DNA from: Bacteroidota bacterium
GTDB lineage: Bacteria; Bacteroidota; Bacteroidia; JAHEXY01
Length of the DNA: 64,000 bases
Assembly: GCA_023251875.1 (NCBI GenBank)
Contig: JAHEXY010000002.1
Location: 307,491 to 371,490 of the forward strand
Direction: 5' to 3'
In this document: one piece after another, positions 1-9,052 of the stretch
Layout: the number at the start of each line of letters is the position of its first letter
Position numbering within the stretch: the first letter of the stretch is position 1
Notes under the pieces: generated by a model
Database searches by the model: none
What the model saw: the letters and a program-made list of their open reading frames with translations, nothing else
Told to the model about the DNA's origin: nothing
Made by a program: the position numbers and the translations under genes

Positions 1-48
1 ATGATCAAGGGCGCAACGAGTTACTTCGGTAAAATCTATTGGGACTAA
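1..48 (+). CDS. Possible 3' tail of a gene entering from the left edge
   Basis: Frame 1 is open from the first base to a TAA at 46-48 and would encode the last 15 residues of a protein, ending GKIYWD. The stretch is richer in G+C than the AT-rich DNA that follows, which is the only hint that it is coding. The gene body lies outside the window, so neither the frame nor the product can be confirmed. Confidence 0.2.
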   Translation: MIKGATSYFGKIYWD

Positions 49-131
49 GATTATATTTTTTTCATACTGGCTCATGACAGGAAATTAAGAATAAAATTTC
101 TATTGCAAAAATTAGGGCTTAATATATAAAC

Positions 132-3100
132 TTAATTGTTATTTTCTAATTTTTCAATATTTTCTTTAAATGCCAAGATAGGAGATTTACTATATAACTC
201 TTTAAATAATTCAAGAGATTTTTGTCGATGTAATTCTGCGTTTATTGCTTCATATTTAATTTTTAAAGCCATTCTCCAAATTTCTAAATTAAGATAAGCC
301 AATTCATGAGGCGTTTTAGTTGCTTTTAATAAGATTCTTAGGTGGTGAATAATCTTAGGATCTTCCGTAATTGCAAACCTGCTTTTAGATAACATAATGA
401 TGGCTTCTGTGGTAATATCTTTTTGATTTATTTCTTCAGCTAAATCATTACACTTCTGCGCATACTTTTCGGCTTCAATATAATCGTGACTTTCATAATA
501 GCAATAAGCCATTCCATAATAGTTACGAGGAATTTGCACTTTAAATCCAATATCTCTAAACTCTTTAATAGCCAATTCATATTGCGCAATAGCATTATTC
601 CACTCTTTTTTTATAAGATAAACACCGGCAATATTTCCCAAAAGAATAGACTTTAATTTTCTGTCTTTAATTTGTTGTGCAATATCTAATGCTTCGTTAT
701 AAATTTGCATAGCATTATCTAATTCTCCTATTCTAAATTTAGCTAAACCTAAACTTAATAAAGTTTGACAGGTTTCTTTCTTGTATCCATTTTTCTTAAA
801 TATTTCAAGTTGTTCCGCTAAAAATTCAATGGCTGTTTTTTCATCAAAAGCATTTATTTTTACTACTGCCAGGTTACATATTGCTTTTGCCAAGCCTATT
901 TCGTCACCCACATCTTTCCAAAGTGAAACTGCTTTATAGGTATAAACCTCAAAAGAATCTGCATCGCCTAATAAGGCATAATTCCAACCTAGGCGTGTAT
1001 AAATATGCGCCAGTTGTTTTTTATTATCCTGGTCCATTGCTAATTTTTCAGCTTCAAAATATCTGGTTTCAGCAACTTTATATTGACTAATAAATTGCAT
1101 GATATCGGCATATTTAACCAATACATCTATTTTTTGTATGTTTTGTGTTTTAGCTAATGAAAAACGGTTTATTAATTTTTCTAAGAAGCCAATTGCTTCA
1201 TTATTGGCATATTCATCTGCTGCTTTATTGCCGGCTTCGAATAAATAGTGAATGGCTTTTTCATTTTCATCTGTACGATCATAGTGAAATGCTAAATCAT
1301 AATACTGTTGATTTAAATTTTGACTATTTGCTTCTTCAATAACTTCGGCAATTAATTTGTGTAGTAATTTTTTATTGGATTCAAGTAATGTATTATAGGA
1401 TACTTCTTGTATTAATATATGTTTGAACTGGAATTGATCGTGGTCATTTATCGATTGTATAAAATCATTCTCACTTAAATACTTTACTCCCGGTAAAATA
1501 TCCACAGTATTACCCATTTTAGTTTCTACTTGAGAAAGAACGCTCACACTAAATTTACGGCCTATAACAGCTGACTTTTGTAACAAAAGTTTATTTTGAG
1601 TTTGTAAATGATCTATTCTTGAAAGAATTAATGCATTTAAGTTTCCGGGTATGGGTATTTCTACATTTTTTAAGAACTTTTTTCTTTTAAAATCAATAAA
1701 AGTTTCATTATTAATCATGGCAATCCATTCTTCAATATAAAAGGGATTACCTTCTGATTTTTCGAGTAGTAAATTTTTTATATTTTCCGGAATTTCAACT
1801 CTACCCAATATTGATTTTATGAGTAATAATGCATATTCACTGGTTAATGATTTTAATTCAATTTCTTTTATTGTTGAATTTTTTTCTATTTCTGTTTGAA
1901 TTTTGTAATCTGTTCTACTTGTAAATAAAAATAACAATTGAATTGCTTTTCCTTTATCATTAACATCAATTAAACTAATGGTTCTAAAAAGAAAATTTAA
2001 AAATTCACTTGAGTTTTGGTCGTTCCATTGTAAATCTTCAAGAATAATCACCAGGGGATAACCTTGCTTATTTACTTTTTTAGCCAAAGCAAAAATGAAA
2101 GTTTTAAGCGCATGTTGAATGTGTAATTGTAAATCTTGTCCTTTTAGTGTAAGCCTATTATCAGTATATTTTATACCTAATAAAAAACCTAAAACAGGAA
2201 TGGTTTCAAGAAGATCTGTTTTTTCTTCTTCATCAACAGTAAATTTTGAAAGGTTTCGTATAACAATCTCTAATTTATTTTTTGTTTGTTCAATAGTTTC
2301 AAAAGATAAAACTTGTAAGTATCTTTTTAAAATATCAATAAATAAGTAATAGGTAATTTGAGAAAGATTGGTAGCGGATCCATGTAAAAAAACAATTGAA
2401 TCACCTTCATCGTATAATCGATTTTGAATAAATTCATTTAAAAACCTAGTTTTTCCTATACCCGCAACTCCTTTTATACTAATAATGGTTGGCCTAATGA
2501 TTTGTTCAGATTGGCTTGATTTTAATTTTAATATTCCTTCGTTGTAATAATTTATAACATGATCGAGCTCATAATCTCTTCCAATAAATTTTGTTTTTGA
2601 TGTTTCAATAGCGTAAGATTCATTTTTACCCTTAACTAAATAAACATTTATAGGATTAGCTTTTCCTTTTACTACAATTTCTCCACGGCTTTCAAAAATA
2701 AAATCACTTTCAACTAACATCATGGTTTCTTCAGGAATCATAATGCCATTAATAGGTGCATTTGATTCCATTCTTGAAGCTACATTTACCGCATCACCAT
2801 AAACAGTAAAATCTCCTTCTCTTTCTTCTCCTACTTTACCCGTTACTACTAAACCTGTATTGATTCCTATTCTTACTCCTAAGTCAATATATTTATCTTT
2901 AAATTGGGGTTTAGATAATAAATAAGCATTAAACTTTTTTAATTGCTCTAGCATTTCTAGTCCACAATAAATAGCACGTTTAGTATCTCTTTCAGAAGCT
3001 TTTTTTGCTCCAAAAAGTGCCATTACTAAATCTCCTTCATATTTATCAACATAACCTCCATATTTGTTAATACAATAGGTAAAAGCTTTTAAAAGCGTAT

Positions 3101-3278
3101 CTAATAAATTTTGTACTTGTTCAGAGTCTAGGGTTTCGGAGAGTGCAGTAAAACCTTTTACGTCAGCAAATAGAACAGAGACATTTCTTCTTTCTCCTTC
3201 TTTTAATTTAATAACCTCTATTGCCTTACTAAGCTTTTTGTCTTCAAAAACATTTTCTATTAAAAAATCTTCAAACAT
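132..3278 (-). CDS. Adenylate/guanylate cyclase - AAA ATPase - TPR signalling protein
   Basis: This 1048-residue protein has a class III nucleotidyl cyclase domain at about residues 30-215. Both metal-binding aspartates are visible (FADVKGFT with D39, and KYEGD with D83), as are the transition-state N165 and R169 in NVASRM, so it should be active. A predicted STAND-type P-loop ATPase follows, with Walker A GVAGIGKT at 270-277 and a Walker B-like IILEDLQW. The C-terminal half, from about residue 650, is helical with TPR-like repeats that probably bind a partner. There is no signal peptide or membrane segment, so it is likely cytosolic. ATG start. This architecture is common in Bacteroidota and cyanobacteria. 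Whether it makes cAMP or cGMP cannot be read with confidence. It lies 35 bp downstream of the MORN-repeat gene on the same strand, so co-transcription is possible. Confidence 0.88.
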   Translation of the reverse strand: MFEDFLIENVFEDKKLSKAIEVIKLKEGERRNVSVLFADVKGFTALSETLDSEQVQNLLDTLLKAFTYCINKYGGYVDKYEGDLVMALFGAKKASERDTKRAIYCGLEMLEQLKKFNAYLLSKPQFKDKYIDLGVRIGINTGLVVTGKVGEEREGDFTVYGDAVNVASRMESNAPINGIMIPEETMMLVESDFIFESRGEIVVKGKANPINVYLVKGKNESYAIETSKTKFIGRDYELDHVINYYNEGILKLKSSQSEQIIRPTIISIKGVAGIGKTRFLNEFIQNRLYDEGDSIVFLHGSATNLSQITYYLFIDILKRYLQVLSFETIEQTKNKLEIVIRNLSKFTVDEEEKTDLLETIPVLGFLLGIKYTDNRLTLKGQDLQLHIQHALKTFIFALAKKVNKQGYPLVIILEDLQWNDQNSSEFLNFLFRTISLIDVNDKGKAIQLLFLFTSRTDYKIQTEIEKNSTIKEIELKSLTSEYALLLIKSILGRVEIPENIKNLLLEKSEGNPFYIEEWIAMINNETFIDFKRKKFLKNVEIPIPGNLNALILSRIDHLQTQNKLLLQKSAVIGRKFSVSVLSQVETKMGNTVDILPGVKYLSENDFIQSINDHDQFQFKHILIQEVSYNTLLESNKKLLHKLIAEVIEEANSQNLNQQYYDLAFHYDRTDENEKAIHYLFEAGNKAADEYANNEAIGFLEKLINRFSLAKTQNIQKIDVLVKYADIMQFISQYKVAETRYFEAEKLAMDQDNKKQLAHIYTRLGWNYALLGDADSFEVYTYKAVSLWKDVGDEIGLAKAICNLAVVKINAFDEKTAIEFLAEQLEIFKKNGYKKETCQTLLSLGLAKFRIGELDNAMQIYNEALDIAQQIKDRKLKSILLGNIAGVYLIKKEWNNAIAQYELAIKEFRDIGFKVQIPRNYYGMAYCYYESHDYIEAEKYAQKCNDLAEEINQKDITTEAIIMLSKSRFAITEDPKIIHHLRILLKATKTPHELAYLNLEIWRMALKIKYEAINAELHRQKSLELFKELYSKSPILAFKENIEKLENNN

Positions 3279-3313
3279 AGTATTGACGAACTTATATGGC
3301 TATTTATTAAAAA

Positions 3314-4852
3314 TTATTGTTCTTGTTGATCAATTTGGCTAATATCAGGTTTTAATTTTATCCCATCGTATTTTTTTTCTATATCGTTTTCATAATCAAT
3401 ATCCATAAAAATAGTACCATCTTGATTGTATTTTCTCCACATTCCTTCACGTTTTCCCATAGAATAATTTTGTTCTTCCTTTAATTTACCTGTTTCATCG
3501 TAATATTTATGTTTTCCATCAGGATTACCATCTATGTAATTGCCTTCATAATTTACTTTTCCGGTTTTAAAATAATAATAAGTCCAAATACTATCTCGTA
3601 AATCTGCTTTATAATTTCCAATTTCTTTATGATCTGCAATTTGATAGATCCATCTTCCTTCTTTTAATCCATCAATGTATTCTCCTTCAGCAATAACAGT
3701 TCCTGTATCACTGTATTCTTTCATATATCCATTTTCCTTACCCGCTGTATATATTTCTTCTCTTAATAAGTTACCACTTTCATAATACCATTTCCAGTTT
3801 CCATCCGGTTTACCTGAATCGTTATAATGTCCTTCTTGTTCTGTTTTTCCATTTTTGTGATAAAACTTCCAATCTCCTATACGTTTCCCATTTTTATATT
3901 TTCCTTTACTTTTTAATTCACCTGTATCATATTTATCAATCCATGAGCCTTGTTTCAAACCAGATTCATCAATAATTCCTTCTGACATTACTTGCCCTTC
4001 GGCATATATTTTTGACGCTGTAATTTTTCCAATGGTATCATATTCTCTAAAAACTCCTTCAGGAACTCCATTTTTATAACTTCCTACTGATTTAACTTTA
4101 GCATCATCATAAAATTCAGTTTTAACTTCCAATTTTGGTAATTCTTCTGCATTTTGTATCAATTCTCCATTGACATATTTTAAAGCTTTTACCAATGCTC
4201 CCGTTGTATCGTATTCTCTAAAATATCCATTTTTAAGATCATCCGTATAGGTTCCCTCAAGTTTAGAATTTCCATTTTCATAAAATTCTACCCAATCACC
4301 TTGTTTTAAATTCTTATAATCTAATTTATTGATTTTCTTTTTCTTTAAAAGATATCCTGTTTTATATTCAATTAAGGTAATAACTCTACCATCATTAGCA
4401 TATTCAAATCCTTTTCCATTTTCCTTTCCTTTACTGTACTGAATTTTCTTACTTATTTTTCCATCAGGATAATAAAATAAAGCTAAACTATCTTTGATAT
4501 CGTTCACATAAAATTCTTGAGATTGCAAAATTCCTTCATCGGAATAGTTTTTTTTAGATCCATTCTTCTTTCCATCTGTATAATTTACTTCAAGCGTTAA
4601 AAATCCTTTTTCATTATAAAATTTCCAAATACTATCTAATTCAAAGTTTTTTCGGTTTCCTTCTGATTTTAAGATGCCGGACTCATAATAGGTTTTCCAA
4701 TAATCTTCCGGTTTTCCATCTTTCATATTTCCTTCACTTGAAATTTTACCACTTTGATAATAAAAAACAGTATAGCCATTAGAATTAGATTTATCCTGTG
4801 CATAAGAAACGAAAAACGAAAATAAAATACCTAGAATTAAAATAAGCTTCAT
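3314..4852 (-). CDS. Exported MORN-repeat (YwqK-like) protein
   Basis: This 512-residue protein starts with a signal peptide (MKLILILG..., cleavage near SYAQ). Almost all the rest is a tandem array of about 20-24-residue repeats of the form G.Y.dG...G.W..Y...G, in the MORN/YwqK family. At least 15 repeats can be counted. Such repeats form elongated beta hairpins; the 'YwqK antitoxin' label used for some relatives is not evidence of antitoxin function. An in-frame TTG seven codons upstream was rejected because it falls inside a perfect -7 promoter box, and the ATG at 4852 directly begins the signal peptide. It is probably periplasmic or outer-membrane associated. Its role is unknown. Confidence 0.8.
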   Translation of the reverse strand: MKLILILGILFSFFVSYAQDKSNSNGYTVFYYQSGKISSEGNMKDGKPEDYWKTYYESGILKSEGNRKNFELDSIWKFYNEKGFLTLEVNYTDGKKNGSKKNYSDEGILQSQEFYVNDIKDSLALFYYPDGKISKKIQYSKGKENGKGFEYANDGRVITLIEYKTGYLLKKKKINKLDYKNLKQGDWVEFYENGNSKLEGTYTDDLKNGYFREYDTTGALVKALKYVNGELIQNAEELPKLEVKTEFYDDAKVKSVGSYKNGVPEGVFREYDTIGKITASKIYAEGQVMSEGIIDESGLKQGSWIDKYDTGELKSKGKYKNGKRIGDWKFYHKNGKTEQEGHYNDSGKPDGNWKWYYESGNLLREEIYTAGKENGYMKEYSDTGTVIAEGEYIDGLKEGRWIYQIADHKEIGNYKADLRDSIWTYYYFKTGKVNYEGNYIDGNPDGKHKYYDETGKLKEEQNYSMGKREGMWRKYNQDGTIFMDIDYENDIEKKYDGIKLKPDISQIDQQEQ

Positions 4853-4870
4853 ATTTAAATTTTGATTCGG

Positions 4871-4878
4871 CAAAGTTA
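4871..4878 (-). promoter_or_regulatory. Bacteroidota -7 box for the MORN-repeat gene
   Basis: Read on the minus strand this is TAACTTTG, a perfect match to the Bacteroidota sigma -7 consensus TAnnTTTG, about 20 bp before the ATG at 4852. No clear -33 TTTG is seen. Confidence 0.4.
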
Positions 4879-5442
4879 CATTACTCTAAATTAAGAATGA
4901 CATTTTATTAATACACATTATATAATACTATATATTATTTATATTTTAAATTAAATTATGTAATATATATTAGGGTGTTAGTATTGTTTAAAAGTAAAAA
5001 TAGTTTTTTTTGGTAAAGTTGATATTACAAGTCTATACTTGCTCAGCTAACAATTTAATAACATTATTTTATACTGTTTATCAATCAAATATAAGGTTAC
5101 CAACAGATGTTAATAATAACAGATGTCTAACAAGTAATTTATTATTAACATGATTTTTTATGTTTAAAACATTTTAATCTTAAATTAAATTATGCTGCTA
5201 AAATATTTTGCAGTCATGAAATAATGTTTAGGAAACTGCATTATAAACATTCCTATTTATTTTAATAAAAAGTTTATAACAATCATTTCTTAAAATTGAC
5301 AATTAACCTGTGTATAAATCATTTATTAATGAATTGAATTACAAGTTACTATTTTACTTACATTTTTTTGAATGTTAATAATAAATAGTTATTATTCGGA
5401 AATCAAGATAATAGTTTCTAACGATATATTTATTTAAGTAGT
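4879..5442. other. AT-rich intergenic region, no gene seen
   Basis: About 560 bp of very AT-rich DNA separates two divergent genes. A short motif AAATTAAATTATG occurs twice, near 4947 and 5183. No ORF, tRNA, hairpin terminator or riboswitch was recognised. It presumably carries the promoters and leaders of both flanking genes. Confidence 0.5.
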
Positions 5443-5892
5443 ATGGAAATAAAAAAAGTTGCTATAGGTTGTGATCATGCTGGGTTTAAGCATAAAGAAG
5501 TTATTAAGCTTTCTTTAATTGAAAAGGGAATTGAAGTGAAAGATTATGGCGCTTTTTCTACAGAAAGTGTTGATTATCCTGATTTTGGACATAAAGTAGC
5601 AGAGGCTGTTGTAAATGGAGTAGTAGATAGGGGTATTGTAATCTGTGGAAGTGGAAATGGGATTAATATAACGGTTAATAAACATGCAGGTATACGTTCT
5701 GCTTTGTGTTGGAACGAAGAAGTAGTAAAATTGGCCAGGCAACATAATGATGCTAACATTATTGCTCTTCCGGCTAGGTTTATTGATGAAGAAAAGGCTA
5801 TACGAATGGTAAAAATATTTTTAGAAGAAAAATTTGATGGAGGAAGACATCAACAACGCCTTAATAAAATTAACTTATCGCAACATTGCTAA
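5443..5892 (+). CDS. rpiB: Ribose-5-phosphate isomerase B
   Basis: A 149-residue protein of the RpiB/LacAB sugar-phosphate isomerase family, which interconverts ribulose-5-phosphate and ribose-5-phosphate in the non-oxidative pentose phosphate pathway. The N-terminal GCDHAGF motif carries D11 and H12, and the catalytic-loop motif CGSGNG starts at C68. The C-terminal R..RL..I pattern and the length are typical of the family. It starts at ATG, and its stop overlaps the next gene by 7 bp, so the two are probably translationally coupled. The pairing of a central-metabolism enzyme with a secreted peptidase has no obvious functional logic. Confidence 0.95.
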   Translation: MEIKKVAIGCDHAGFKHKEVIKLSLIEKGIEVKDYGAFSTESVDYPDFGHKVAEAVVNGVVDRGIVICGSGNGINITVNKHAGIRSALCWNEEVVKLARQHNDANIIALPARFIDEEKAIRMVKIFLEEKFDGGRHQQRLNKINLSQHC

Positions 5893-7457
5893 AAAATAGT
5901 ATAACATTTATATTCATTATTTTTGGAACTGTAAGTGGTTTATATTCACAAACAGACTCTTTATTAACAAATTATGCTAATACAATAAATAGCGATGATT
6001 TATACAAGGAACTAAAAATAATAGCTAGTAAAGAATTTGAAGGAAGAGAAACCGGAAAACCGGGACAAAAAAAAGCAGCCCAGTATATTGCCGATAACTT
6101 TAAATCAAATGGTTTAGTAGCGTTTAATAATGAAGGTTATTTGCAACAATTTCCTGCAATTGTTCAGAATCCATTTAATGTAAAATTTACAGTAAACGGC
6201 AAAAATTTTGAGTTGTTTAAAGACTTTTATTTCTTTCCTGAATTTAGTGATACCACAATACATCTTGATTCAATCTTATTTGTTGGCTATGGAATAAATG
6301 ATAGTTTGTATTGTGATTACAGTAACAAAAGTATTTGCAGAAATAAAGTGGCTATCATTTTATCAGGCGAACCTATCGATAAAAAGAAAAAATCATACTT
6401 ATCTAAAACAGAATATATGTCAGCATGGACTTATAACTGGAAGCAAAAATTAACTACGGCTAAAGCCATGGGAATACAAGCTTTATTAGTTGCAGATGAT
6501 GAGTTTGATTTTAAAAAGGACATGATTAAACAAATCACGAAACAAAAAATGATTTTAGATATTGATGATAACAATGATATAAACTTGCCTGTATTTTATA
6601 TTTCTAGTCAATTGGCAAATGAATTATTAAAAAATAACCGCACCTATAATAAAATTAAAAAGGCTAGAAAAAAAATAAATTCAAGCGGAAAATCAGTTTC
6701 GTTTATTACCAAATCTAAAATTGATATAGATGTAAATATTAGGGGGGAGAAAATACAATCGGAAAATGTAATAGGTTATATTGAAGGAAGTGACTTAAAA
6801 GATCAGATTTTAGTTATTTCGGCACATTACGATCATTTAGGAAAAAAGGATTCGGTTATTTATTACGGGGCAGATGATGATGGTTCCGGAACATCGGCTT
6901 TATTAGAATTGGCTCAGGCTTTTTCTGAGGCTAAGAAAGATGGGAATGGGCCTAGAAGAAGTATTTTATTTATTGCTTTTGCAGGAGAAGAAAAAGGTTT
7001 ATTAGGATCTAAGTATTACACAAGGTTTCCTCTCTTTTCATTAGATAGTACGGTTGCAGATTTGAACATTGATATGATTGGGAGAATTGATACAGCCCAT
7101 CACGGTAATCCTGATTATGTGTATGTTATTGGGTCTGATAAATTGAGTTCTGATTTGCATAAAATAAATGAAGAAAAAAATAATACTTATACTCATTTAC
7201 AATTAGATTATAAGTATGACGATGTTAATGACCCTAATCATTTTTATTACAGATCAGATCATTATAATTTTGCAAAAAATAATGTACCTGTAATTTTTTA
7301 TTTTAATGGCGTGCATGCCGATTATCATAAACCAACAGATACTATAGACAAGATAAATTTTGATAAGATTGAAAAAATAAGTCGGTTGGTATTTTATACC
7401 GCTTGGGAATTAGCCAATAGAGATGAAAGGATAAAAGTGGATTCGAATAAGCCATAA
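5886..7457 (+). CDS. Secreted M28-family zinc metallopeptidase
   Basis: A 523-residue exported peptidase. The N-terminus (MLKNSITFIFIIFG...) is a signal peptide ending near LYSQ. A PA-like insert precedes the M28 core. Metal ligands are visible in order: H in SAHYDH, D in GADDDGSG, EE in FAGEEKG, D in NIDMIG, and the final H in DYHKPTD. Members are aminopeptidases or carboxypeptidases of the periplasm or exterior. The start is TTG, overlapping the rpiB stop by 7 bp; no better ATG lies before the signal peptide. It ends 4 bp before the convergent next gene. Confidence 0.9.
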   Translation: MLKNSITFIFIIFGTVSGLYSQTDSLLTNYANTINSDDLYKELKIIASKEFEGRETGKPGQKKAAQYIADNFKSNGLVAFNNEGYLQQFPAIVQNPFNVKFTVNGKNFELFKDFYFFPEFSDTTIHLDSILFVGYGINDSLYCDYSNKSICRNKVAIILSGEPIDKKKKSYLSKTEYMSAWTYNWKQKLTTAKAMGIQALLVADDEFDFKKDMIKQITKQKMILDIDDNNDINLPVFYISSQLANELLKNNRTYNKIKKARKKINSSGKSVSFITKSKIDIDVNIRGEKIQSENVIGYIEGSDLKDQILVISAHYDHLGKKDSVIYYGADDDGSGTSALLELAQAFSEAKKDGNGPRRSILFIAFAGEEKGLLGSKYYTRFPLFSLDSTVADLNIDMIGRIDTAHHGNPDYVYVIGSDKLSSDLHKINEEKNNTYTHLQLDYKYDDVNDPNHFYYRSDHYNFAKNNVPVIFYFNGVHADYHKPTDTIDKINFDKIEKISRLVFYTAWELANRDERIKVDSNKP

Positions 7458-7461
7458 AATT

Positions 7462-8871
7462 TTATATTAATAACTTAGCTTTTTCTAATAACCAATTTTT
7501 ATCTGCTATTTGTGGGGTTTCATAAAGATCCTTTAGTATTTGATCTGTTATTTTAGATTTATCTAATTGTAACTTGCAAAATAGCCTAGTAAACTTAATA
7601 AAATTAGAATAATTGGTTCTGTGGTTTTCTGCGATAAACTTGTCTCTTCTTAAAAATTGAGAGAAGCTATTAAAAACATAGTCGATTGTAATCCAATCTT
7701 GCATCTCATAATATGTTTTTATTAAAAGAGCCCTAGCGTCTAGGCTGTAAAATATGTCATCAAATTCAACGCCCTGCAACATCGTAAGTACATTTTTATA
7801 TTCTCTCTTCTCAAATAATAATCGCGAATAATTATATGTATAGGCGTTTATTCTGTGCTTAATCGGGAGTGTATTCTTATAATTATTGATAAAATTTTCT
7901 GTCCATTCAAATTCCTTTAATCTAAGAGCGGTTACTACCATGTTCTTATAATCCCAAGGAGATAGCCATCCATCTTCGAAAATTAATTTATTTTCTAAAG
8001 TAATTTGATAAAGACCAAAGAGTTCTGTTAAAAAAATAAGATCGCCTTTATTAATTTTTCGAATGCAATAATTAAAAAGATAACTATAAAATACTTTGCC
8101 TTCGCTTAAGCTAAAAAGCCTTATGTTTTTTTGCAATACAGTTTTTAATTCATAGAAATACGGTTTATCAGTATTTAAAAAAGTTTTAGCAATTAAATAG
8201 TAGATATGAATTGCGGGAATATTGAGATATGATTTTTCTTCTACTAATTTTATTATTTCATCAATTTGAGAAAGTTTATATTGAACATTTATGACGCTTT
8301 GCGAATTAAGCATCTCGCAATACATTTTTAATTTATTGATGATGTAAAATGTGTTTAAAGATTCGTCAGCTTCTGCATATTCAATAGTTGATTTGCGGTG
8401 AAGCTGTTTAATTTGAAATGAGTTTGATAAAAATTTGAAACGATATAAGTTTAGATAGAATTCATCGTTACGTAATGGATGTTTTTCAATGATTTCTTGC
8501 GCCAATCTTTCAGCTTGGGTAAAATATTTATCTAAACCCATTTCATAATAAGCAAGCATAGTATTATTTTCTGTTTCCAGCGGATTGTTCTGATATTTTT
8601 CAAAGGCTAAAAAGGCTTCAATAAGAGCAGAGAGGTCGGATATTATGCGTCTAAATTTAACATCATTAAATTGCTTGTTGCCTACTGCGCTTTTCCATAA
8701 TTTTTCCGGATCAATTCCTTTCGATTTTATTCTATATAATTTAATATCTACAAAGGCTTCAAATAACTTACATAAAATCTGACTGTTATTAAATAGTTTG
8801 CAATTAATATATTGATGAAACGCATGTAATTGAGCAGAACTAAATAATCGCAGTACATTAATAGCTTTCAT
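7462..8871 (-). CDS. Helical repeat protein of unknown function
   Basis: A 469-residue protein with no signal peptide, membrane span or catalytic motif that I recognise. It is rich in Leu, Lys, Tyr and Phe and reads as a continuous series of amphipathic helices, suggesting a TPR-like solenoid. Similar-looking single-copy proteins are frequent in Chitinophagales and Saprospiria genomes, but I cannot assign a function. The ATG at 8871 is the natural start. It is divergent from the T9SS cargo gene, with about 180 bp between them, and its 3' end abuts the peptidase gene. Confidence 0.7.
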   Translation of the reverse strand: MKAINVLRLFSSAQLHAFHQYINCKLFNNSQILCKLFEAFVDIKLYRIKSKGIDPEKLWKSAVGNKQFNDVKFRRIISDLSALIEAFLAFEKYQNNPLETENNTMLAYYEMGLDKYFTQAERLAQEIIEKHPLRNDEFYLNLYRFKFLSNSFQIKQLHRKSTIEYAEADESLNTFYIINKLKMYCEMLNSQSVINVQYKLSQIDEIIKLVEEKSYLNIPAIHIYYLIAKTFLNTDKPYFYELKTVLQKNIRLFSLSEGKVFYSYLFNYCIRKINKGDLIFLTELFGLYQITLENKLIFEDGWLSPWDYKNMVVTALRLKEFEWTENFINNYKNTLPIKHRINAYTYNYSRLLFEKREYKNVLTMLQGVEFDDIFYSLDARALLIKTYYEMQDWITIDYVFNSFSQFLRRDKFIAENHRTNYSNFIKFTRLFCKLQLDKSKITDQILKDLYETPQIADKNWLLEKAKLLI

Positions 8872-8996
8872 TTTTATTTTATAATTATGTACAAATATTT
8901 TACAATATATAATATATTATATTTGTAATCAATTAATTAATATAATTAATATAATATTATAATTTTAAAATTAATGTACTAATTGTATAATATGTA

Positions 8997-9028
8997 CTTG
9001 AGTATTGGAATAAGGTATTGTAAGTTTG
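8997..9028 (+). promoter_or_regulatory. Bacteroidota-type promoter of the T9SS cargo gene
   Basis: The -33-like CTTG at 8997-9000 is followed after 20 bp by a perfect -7 box TAAGTTTG at 9021-9028, 24 bp before the ATG at 9053. This is good agreement with the Bacteroidota consensus, and it makes an upstream TTG at 9026 an unlikely start. Confidence 0.55.
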
Positions 9029-9052
9029 TTTATATATAAAAACACCAATAGT

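Noticed and set aside
3314..4852. Antitoxin function for the MORN/YwqK-like protein
   Set aside because: It has a signal peptide and no adjacent toxin; the 'YwqK antitoxin' name is a family label only.
9026..9052. TTG start adding nine residues to the T9SS cargo protein
   Set aside because: The TTG lies inside a perfect -7 box; the ATG at 9053 begins a good signal peptide.
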